DNA of 64,000 nt from Candidatus Woesearchaeota archaeon. Lineage in GTDB: Archaea > Nanobdellota > Nanobdellia > Woesearchaeales > GW2011-AR4. Position 1 is the stretch's first letter; each line of letters begins with the position of its first letter. Where the stretch lies: positions 34,644 to 98,643 of the forward strand of contig JACPMX010000006.1 in assembly GCA_016185755.1 (NCBI GenBank), given 5' to 3'. Positions 60,236-64,000 of this stretch are shown one piece after another. Position numbers and translations under genes: made by a program. The notes under the pieces were generated by a model. It was not told the DNA's origin. It ran no database searches and worked only from the letters and a program-made list of their open reading frames with translations.

Positions 60236-60763
60236 ATGGGACACGTAAAGATAATAGTAGACCATGACAAGATAGACTACAGCGGGCCCCTTGATGCAAA
60301 CAGCCTCCTGCGCATGATTGAGAATTTCTTGTGGGAAAAGGGCTTTAACAAGAAGCAGGACAAGGATTTTGAGCAGAATACGCATAACGGAAAATTCATA
60401 GAATGGGAGATATCCCCATGGAAATGGATAAGCGACTACACAAGGAACATCATCAGGATAAGGGTTCTTGGCTACGATATCGTGAAGGCAGATGTGATGA
60501 GCAATGGCAGGAAAACCAAAGTAGACAGCGGAAGGGTGATAATCGTGATTGACGGCTTCGTCGAGTACGACCTGCAGAACAAATGGGAAGGAAATCCGGT
60601 GTTTCATTTCCTGAGGTCGCTATACGACAACTTCATATTCAAGGTGTACACCGAAAGGTTTGAAAACGTGCTTGTGCATGACATAAACCACCTCCATGAC
60701 CATATAGAGAAATTCCTGAACTTGTACTCCCATTACTCCGTGATATCCCGCAGGGGGCCGTAA
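60236..60763 (+). CDS. Second member of the three-gene tandem paralogue family
   Basis: The 175-residue protein is clearly related to the third member: GKFIEWEISPWKWISDYTRN, IVKADVMSNGRKTKVDSGRV and IIVIDGFVEYDLQNKWEGNP match GKKIEWVIEAHRHIDELHYG, VVKKNGKKIRINTGNALI and SIDGFIQS in the third. The same order of helix, strands and helices is kept. It starts four bases after the first gene and ends two bases before the third. Confidence 0.75.
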   Translation: MGHVKIIVDHDKIDYSGPLDANSLLRMIENFLWEKGFNKKQDKDFEQNTHNGKFIEWEISPWKWISDYTRNIIRIRVLGYDIVKADVMSNGRKTKVDSGRVIIVIDGFVEYDLQNKWEGNPVFHFLRSLYDNFIFKVYTERFENVLVHDINHLHDHIEKFLNLYSHYSVISRRGP

Positions 60764-60765
60764 CA

Positions 60766-61278
60766 ATGTCAGAACAAAAGCAGGTGCTTTACGACTTGAG
60801 GACATCATATGACGGCCCGTTCATAGTGGAGGAGTTCTATGCCGAAGTGGAAAACTGGATAAGGGAGAATGGCCTGGAAAAGGAGCCGAAAAAAAAGATG
60901 GAGCATGTCACCAAAAACGGCAAAAAGATAGAGTGGGTCATAGAAGCCCACCGCCACATTGACGAGCTGCATTACGGCGTTGTCATCCTGAGGGCATTGC
61001 TCGACAATGTCAAAGAAACTGTCGTCAAAAAAAACGGCAAAAAAATCAGGATAAACACGGGAAATGCCCTTATAAGCATTGACGGATTCATACAGTCCCA
61101 CATCCATGGCAGCTTTTTTCAGGTGAAGCCCCTGTACTACCTCATGAGGGACCTGATTGACAAGTATGTCTACCATTTCTGGTGGGCGAAGAATGACGGA
61201 ATTGTTATATCAGAGTGCAATGACCTGTTCAAGAGGCTAAGGGCGTATTTCAACCTGCAGAAGTATAAATATCAGTAA
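60766..61278 (+). CDS. Third member of the three-gene tandem paralogue family
   Basis: The 170-residue protein resembles the second member over its whole length (shared GK(F/K)IEW, N-G-(R/K)-K, ISIDGF and DL-helix ends). No signal peptide or membrane helix is present. The three genes are closely spaced (four and two bases), so a hetero-trimeric or hetero-oligomeric complex with one copy of each is plausible. It is followed by the 227-bp structured repeat. Confidence 0.75.
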   Translation: MSEQKQVLYDLRTSYDGPFIVEEFYAEVENWIRENGLEKEPKKKMEHVTKNGKKIEWVIEAHRHIDELHYGVVILRALLDNVKETVVKKNGKKIRINTGNALISIDGFIQSHIHGSFFQVKPLYYLMRDLIDKYVYHFWWAKNDGIVISECNDLFKRLRAYFNLQKYKYQ

Positions 61279-61298
61279 ATTTATGACCTTATTGTTAA

Positions 61299-61525
61299 TT
61301 CAATCCGCGGCTTCGCCACAATATTTACTTAAAAACCATTGTTTTTAAGTTCCCAAAAATCCTTTGGATTTTTTAGGAGTGCTCGGCATCGCTGTTTTGC
61401 CACATCGAAATTCCTCGCCTATTTTTTCATTATTTTAATGAATAAATCCGAGGCGAAAATTAGTGTAAGGCAATTTTCGCCGAGCGTAAAAAAGGAAAAT
61501 TCGCTTTCCGAATTTTCGGATTGAA
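61299..61525. repeat. Full, larger copy of dispersed structured element
   Basis: The ends are again TTCAATCCG and CGGATTGAA. It shares GAGTGCTCGGC (61381-61387 GCTCGGC) pairing with GCCGAGC (61479-61485), CCTCG (61413-61417) with CGAGG (61449-61453), the competing hairpin GGCGAAAATT/AATTTTCGCC, and GAAAATTCG-CTTTC-CGAATTTTC. A 50-nt insertion after ATATTTA adds two further hairpins, ACTTAAAAAC/GTTTTTAAGT and AAAAATCC-TTT-GGATTTTT. The rest of 61526-61641 is the tRNA-Leu promoter region (TTTAAATATTG near 61602). Confidence 0.8.
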
Positions 61526-61641
61526 AATTTTTATTGTTTAGCTTACCTCCTAAAGCAGTGTACTGATAGATTTTATTGACTATACTTTAAACAATAACCT
61601 TTAAATATTGTCATCTAATTCAAAAAATGGGCTGGGCAATT

Positions 61642-61791
61642 GCGGGGGTTATTCTTAAGCAACTGCTTCTGAATCCTTAGAGCGAAGCCTGGCCAAACGC
61701 GCAGGACTTAAGATGGAACACCCATAGCAGATGGGGCAATAAAATATCCTGTTCCTTAGTGGATCCGGGGGTTCAAATCCCCTCCCCCGCA
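61642..61791 (+). tRNA. tRNA-Leu(UAA) with two introns
   Basis: GCGGGGG (61642-61648) pairs with CCCCCGC (61784-61790), with discriminator A at 61791. The D-arm GCG-AAGCCTGGCCAAA-CGC, anticodon arm CAGGA-CTTAAG(A)-TCCTG with anticodon TAA (61709-61711), long variable arm and T-arm GGGGG-TTCAAAT-CCCCT are all class II Leu. Two inserts are visible: about 31 nt (61650-61680) between acceptor and D-stem, near position 8/9, and about 33 nt (61713-61745) at the canonical 37/38 site. Confidence 0.85.
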
Positions 61792-61887
61792 TTTTATTTT
61801 GATTATAGGCATATTATCTACATCGATATGTATTGCGCTTTCTATATTCACGCAATTTTTATAATCAAAAATCCAGTATGGTACCAT

Positions 61888-62193
61888 ATGCTTGCTTTTA
61901 TCCAAAAGGTAGTCTTCAGAAAGCTTACAGTAATACTCGCTTTCAGCTACGCCATTGCCGGCCTGATGATTTTCATCAGTATTTTCTTCCTTTTCATGCT
62001 TGGCCATTCTGTAAGGCTTGAAGAGCCCAACCCGATCATCGCAGCAGCCGAGCTTGCATCGGCTATATTGTCGGCTGCCATCCTGCTGCTTTTGCTGTTC
62101 CAGGCTTTGAGGGAGAGTAAAAGAAAGGCAGAAGAGCCTGAGGAACAAAAGGATTTTATTGAAGAAAGGAAAATCCCCCTGGCAGCGGATTAA
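61888..62193 (+). CDS. Small two-helix membrane protein
   Basis: From ATG 61888 (27 nt after a TTTTTATAA box) the product is 101 residues with two hydrophobic segments (LTVILAFSYAIAGLMIFISI, ASAILSAAILLLLLFQALR) and a charged C-terminal tail (RKAEEPEEQKDF). An earlier frame opening (61759) overlaps the tRNA-Leu gene. Family unknown. It is flanked by two tRNA genes. Confidence 0.65.
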   Translation: MLAFIQKVVFRKLTVILAFSYAIAGLMIFISIFFLFMLGHSVRLEEPNPIIAAAELASAILSAAILLLLLFQALRESKRKAEEPEEQKDFIEERKIPLAAD

Positions 62194-62253
62194 TCTGTTT
62201 TTCTAAAATTTATTAGCAAGGTTTTTAAAACCGCCTTAGTTACAAATTATCAT

Positions 62254-62370
62254 GCCTCTGTGGCTTAGTAGCTAAAGCGTTGCCTTGGTATTGCCTGCGA
62301 GCATGCTCATAAATTCGCATGCAACTCTGCAAAAAGGCAAAGACCGTGGGTGCAACTCCCATCAGAGGCT
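62254..62370 (+). tRNA. tRNA-Thr(GGU) with a 37/38 intron and altered elbow bases
   Basis: GCCTCTG (62254-62260) pairs with CAGAGGC (62363-62369), with discriminator T at 62370, normal for archaeal Thr. The anticodon arm TTGCC-TTGGTA(A)-GGCAA has anticodon GGT (62287-62289) and an intron of about 44 nt (62291-62334). The T-loop is TGCAACT instead of TTCAACT, so the nearly universal U55 is G. The D-loop AGTAGCTA also lacks the G18-G19 pair. Both halves of the elbow contact differ from normal, so this may be a special or decaying tRNA. Confidence 0.75.
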
Positions 62371-62379
62371 TATATTTTC

Positions 62380-63015
62380 TCAAGAAGGAACAACATCAGA
62401 ATCCTGCACGCTGTTGACAGAAATCTGCTGGAACCTGTAGGTATTTCCGCCTGATTCAGCCTTTAGAGGAATTCCGTAGAAAGTGTCAATCCATAAAATA
62501 CCCTTGTCCGAGTCAATTTTCCAGGTGCTTCTGTCATCAATAACCTCTTCCCCTATTTTTTCAGCCCTTGCAGCATCAGCCCAGTCAAAGACTGTGGGAA
62601 TGTATGCCTTGGAATATTCAAGGTCGGCCTTTTTGCCCTTGTAGAGGCAGTGCGCTGCCGTGCAATAAGATGCCGCTGCCTTGGCTTCTTTGTCTATGAA
62701 TATGGAGTCATATGAATCCTGCCTGTCAAGGGTTTTGATTTCAAGGTAGGGGTTGTATTTTATTTTGCTTCCTTTAATGTAAAATTCATGAAAATTGGTG
62801 CCGGTTTCTGGCCCCCTGTACTTGTAGTATATGCTTTTGATTTTTGCCGATTTATCAAAAAGCTCCCTCACTTCCGGAGATATCTGCTTGGGCGGCAGCT
62901 GAGCGCTTTTTTCAGCAGCTGGCTCGCTTGGTTGCGGAGTGCCGGAACCCTGCTGCACGGGTGTGCATGAAACAATCAAAAGGACAGCAAGTGCAAGCAA
63001 TATCTGATATCTCAT
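62380..63015 (-). CDS. LolA-like surface lipoprotein
   Basis: The 211-residue protein has a lipobox signal (LLALAVLLIVSCTP, Cys near 17), a low-complexity Pro/Ser/Gln linker, and a beta-rich body (YYKYRGPETGTNFHEFYIKG, YSKAYIPTVFDWADAARAEK, RSTWKIDSDKGILWIDTFYG) like the LolA/LppX outer-membrane lipoprotein-carrier fold. A Shine-Dalgarno GGTGA lies seven bases before ATG. In archaea such proteins probably carry lipophilic ligands on the cell surface. Confidence 0.75.
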   Translation of the reverse strand: MRYQILLALAVLLIVSCTPVQQGSGTPQPSEPAAEKSAQLPPKQISPEVRELFDKSAKIKSIYYKYRGPETGTNFHEFYIKGSKIKYNPYLEIKTLDRQDSYDSIFIDKEAKAAASYCTAAHCLYKGKKADLEYSKAYIPTVFDWADAARAEKIGEEVIDDRSTWKIDSDKGILWIDTFYGIPLKAESGGNTYRFQQISVNSVQDSDVVPS

Positions 63016-63105
63016 AGGGTCACCTTAGTTCACATGTTTATATATTTTTTGGCAAATAAAAGGCCATTAGAAAACTTTTTATATAACTGACCTAATAAAA
63101 TTCCA

Positions 63106-63588
63106 ATGGCAAGGGTAAGGGATGTAATGCTGGATGACGTGCCAACCTTGGGAAAAGAGGCGAAAATAGGGGAAGCGGCCAGGCTGCTTGCAGGCAGGGG
63201 AACGGGCTGCATCATAGTGGCTGAAGGCAAAAAGCCGGTGGGCATTGTTACAGAGCTTGACTTGATAAGAAATATAGTAAAAGGCAAGAGCCTCAAATCC
63301 CCGGTAAGCGGCATAATGACTTCTTCTGTTGTTTCAATGAGCCCAAGCATGAAGCTTGACGAGGCCCTTAAGACAATAGACATAAAAAAATTCAGGAGAT
63401 ACCCTGTTGTCGATAACGGCGAATTAGTCGGCCTGGCCACAAAAAGAGATATCGTGAATGCAATAAGCGACAATGTCAGGTTCCACAGGAACATACAAAA
63501 TGCAGTCCTTGTTATTTTTGTCCTGTTTGAATTTTTCGTATTCGTGCTTTTCAGGTATTTGTACAAGTATCTCCCTTTAGGCAGCTAA
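63106..63588 (+). CDS. CBS-domain pair protein with C-terminal membrane helix
   Basis: Two CBS motifs are visible: VRDVMLDDVPTLGKEAKIGE...GCIIVAEGKKPVGIVTELDL and SGIMTSSVVSMSPSMKLDEA...RYPVVDNGELVGLATKRDIV. CBS pairs bind adenosyl ligands (AMP, ATP, SAM). A hydrophobic segment (AVLVIFVLFEFFVFVLFRYL) at the end anchors it to the membrane. The 160-residue length is usual. The next gene is a second CBS protein one base after the stop. Confidence 0.85.
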   Translation: MARVRDVMLDDVPTLGKEAKIGEAARLLAGRGTGCIIVAEGKKPVGIVTELDLIRNIVKGKSLKSPVSGIMTSSVVSMSPSMKLDEALKTIDIKKFRRYPVVDNGELVGLATKRDIVNAISDNVRFHRNIQNAVLVIFVLFEFFVFVLFRYLYKYLPLGS

Positions 63589-63589
63589 G

Positions 63590-64000
63590 ATGATGAATGT
63601 AAGGAATATAATGACCAAGGATGTTGTCACAGTAGCCCAGGCTTCAGGGCTCAAAGAGGCTGCGATGCTCATGGCGTCCAAATCCGTGAGCAGCCTGGTC
63701 GTGATGGAAAAAAACAGGCCCATAGCGGTTGTGAGCGAGACTGACATCATAAAAGGGATATCCTCAAGCAAGCCCAGGGTGAAAGACGTGATGAGCAGAG
63801 AGTTTATGATCATATCGCCGCTTACAAGATTCTCCGAGATAATCAGTTCTCTCAGGGAGAAAAAAATAAAAAGGTTTCCTGTTGTGGAAAACGAAAAGCT
63901 TGTCGGGCTCATAACAGAAACTGATGTTATAGAGGCAACAAGGGATTTCACAAGGTTCCACCAGATAGTGCAGGAAGTCATACTGGCCATTTTCGGCCTT
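63590..64000 (+). CDS. CBS-domain protein (3' end outside window)
   Basis: This starts ATG ATG at 63590 (the second ATG at 63593 is equally likely), one base after the previous stop. The protein shows VRNIMTKDVVTVAQASGLKE...SSLVVMEKNRPIAVVSETDI and a second motif VKDVMSREFMIISPLTRFSE...RFPVVENEKLVGLITETDVI. It is open to the window edge at codon 137, ending in a hydrophobic stretch that may be a membrane helix as in its neighbour. Likely a paralogous pair forming a hetero-oligomer. Confidence 0.85.
   Translation, partial: MMNVRNIMTKDVVTVAQASGLKEAAMLMASKSVSSLVVMEKNRPIAVVSETDIIKGISSSKPRVKDVMSREFMIISPLTRFSEIISSLREKKIKRFPVVENEKLVGLITETDVIEATRDFTRFHQIVQEVILAIFGL

Overview
This 64 kb window is a dense archaeal chromosome segment, most likely from a DPANN-type archaeon (Woesearchaeota or a relative; this assignment is an inference). 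Archaeal markers are prefoldin alpha, ribosomal proteins S27e and L44e, aIF2-alpha, Nop10, a PAC2 protein, GINS, PurP, SRP54/FtsY, an S-layer protein, TATA boxes about 25-30 nt before many start codons (leaderless mRNAs), and tRNA genes full of introns. Several enzymes look bacterial in type: single-chain GuaA, ThrRS with a TGS domain, and co-factor-dependent GpmA.

Layout. 0-3 kb: the tail of a RimK-associated protease, an HTH-like protein and a RimK-like ligase, then a small membrane protein with an HExxH motif and a RelE-type toxin-antitoxin pair. 3-17 kb: purine biosynthesis (purA, two purP paralogues, guaA, purF, purD, 5-formyl-THF cyclo-ligase) with a secreted beta-helix protein and two AT-rich zinc-ribbon ORFs between them. 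16.7-20 kb: two intron-bearing tRNA genes, a PD-(D/E)XK-like ORF, scpA, a transposase remnant and a VapBC pair. 20-31 kb: prs, prefoldin, DUF62, ftsY, a truncated helicase, galT, gpmA-eno, and the conserved aIF2-alpha-nop10-PAC2 and S27e/L44e/GINS group, which is split by an opposite-strand glycosyltransferase gene carrying a frameshift. 33-41 kb: a candidate structured RNA, a radical SAM enzyme, the S-layer gene with a hairpin-rich leader and a terminator, a DUF433/DUF5615 pair, a GT2-TPR protein and a Tat-exported beta-lactamase-like protein. 41-50 kb: a MoxR/DUF58/von Willebrand A operon interrupted by a structured repeat. 50-57 kb: thrS behind a tiny Thr-rich ORF and hairpin, srp54, a PHP-domain protein and two orphan proteins. 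57-64 kb: intron-bearing tRNA-Tyr, tRNA-Leu and tRNA-Thr, a three-gene tandem paralogue operon, a LolA-like lipoprotein and two CBS-domain proteins.

The strongest unexplained signals are these. (1) A dispersed intergenic element has TTCAATCCG/CGGATTGAA ends, covarying hairpins and two mutually exclusive folds; there are two full and three partial copies. (2) All five tRNA genes carry introns, four of the seven introns at non-canonical positions. (3) A 26-codon, Thr-rich leader ORF overlaps a hairpin just upstream of thrS. (4) A three-paralogue operon has no recognised family.
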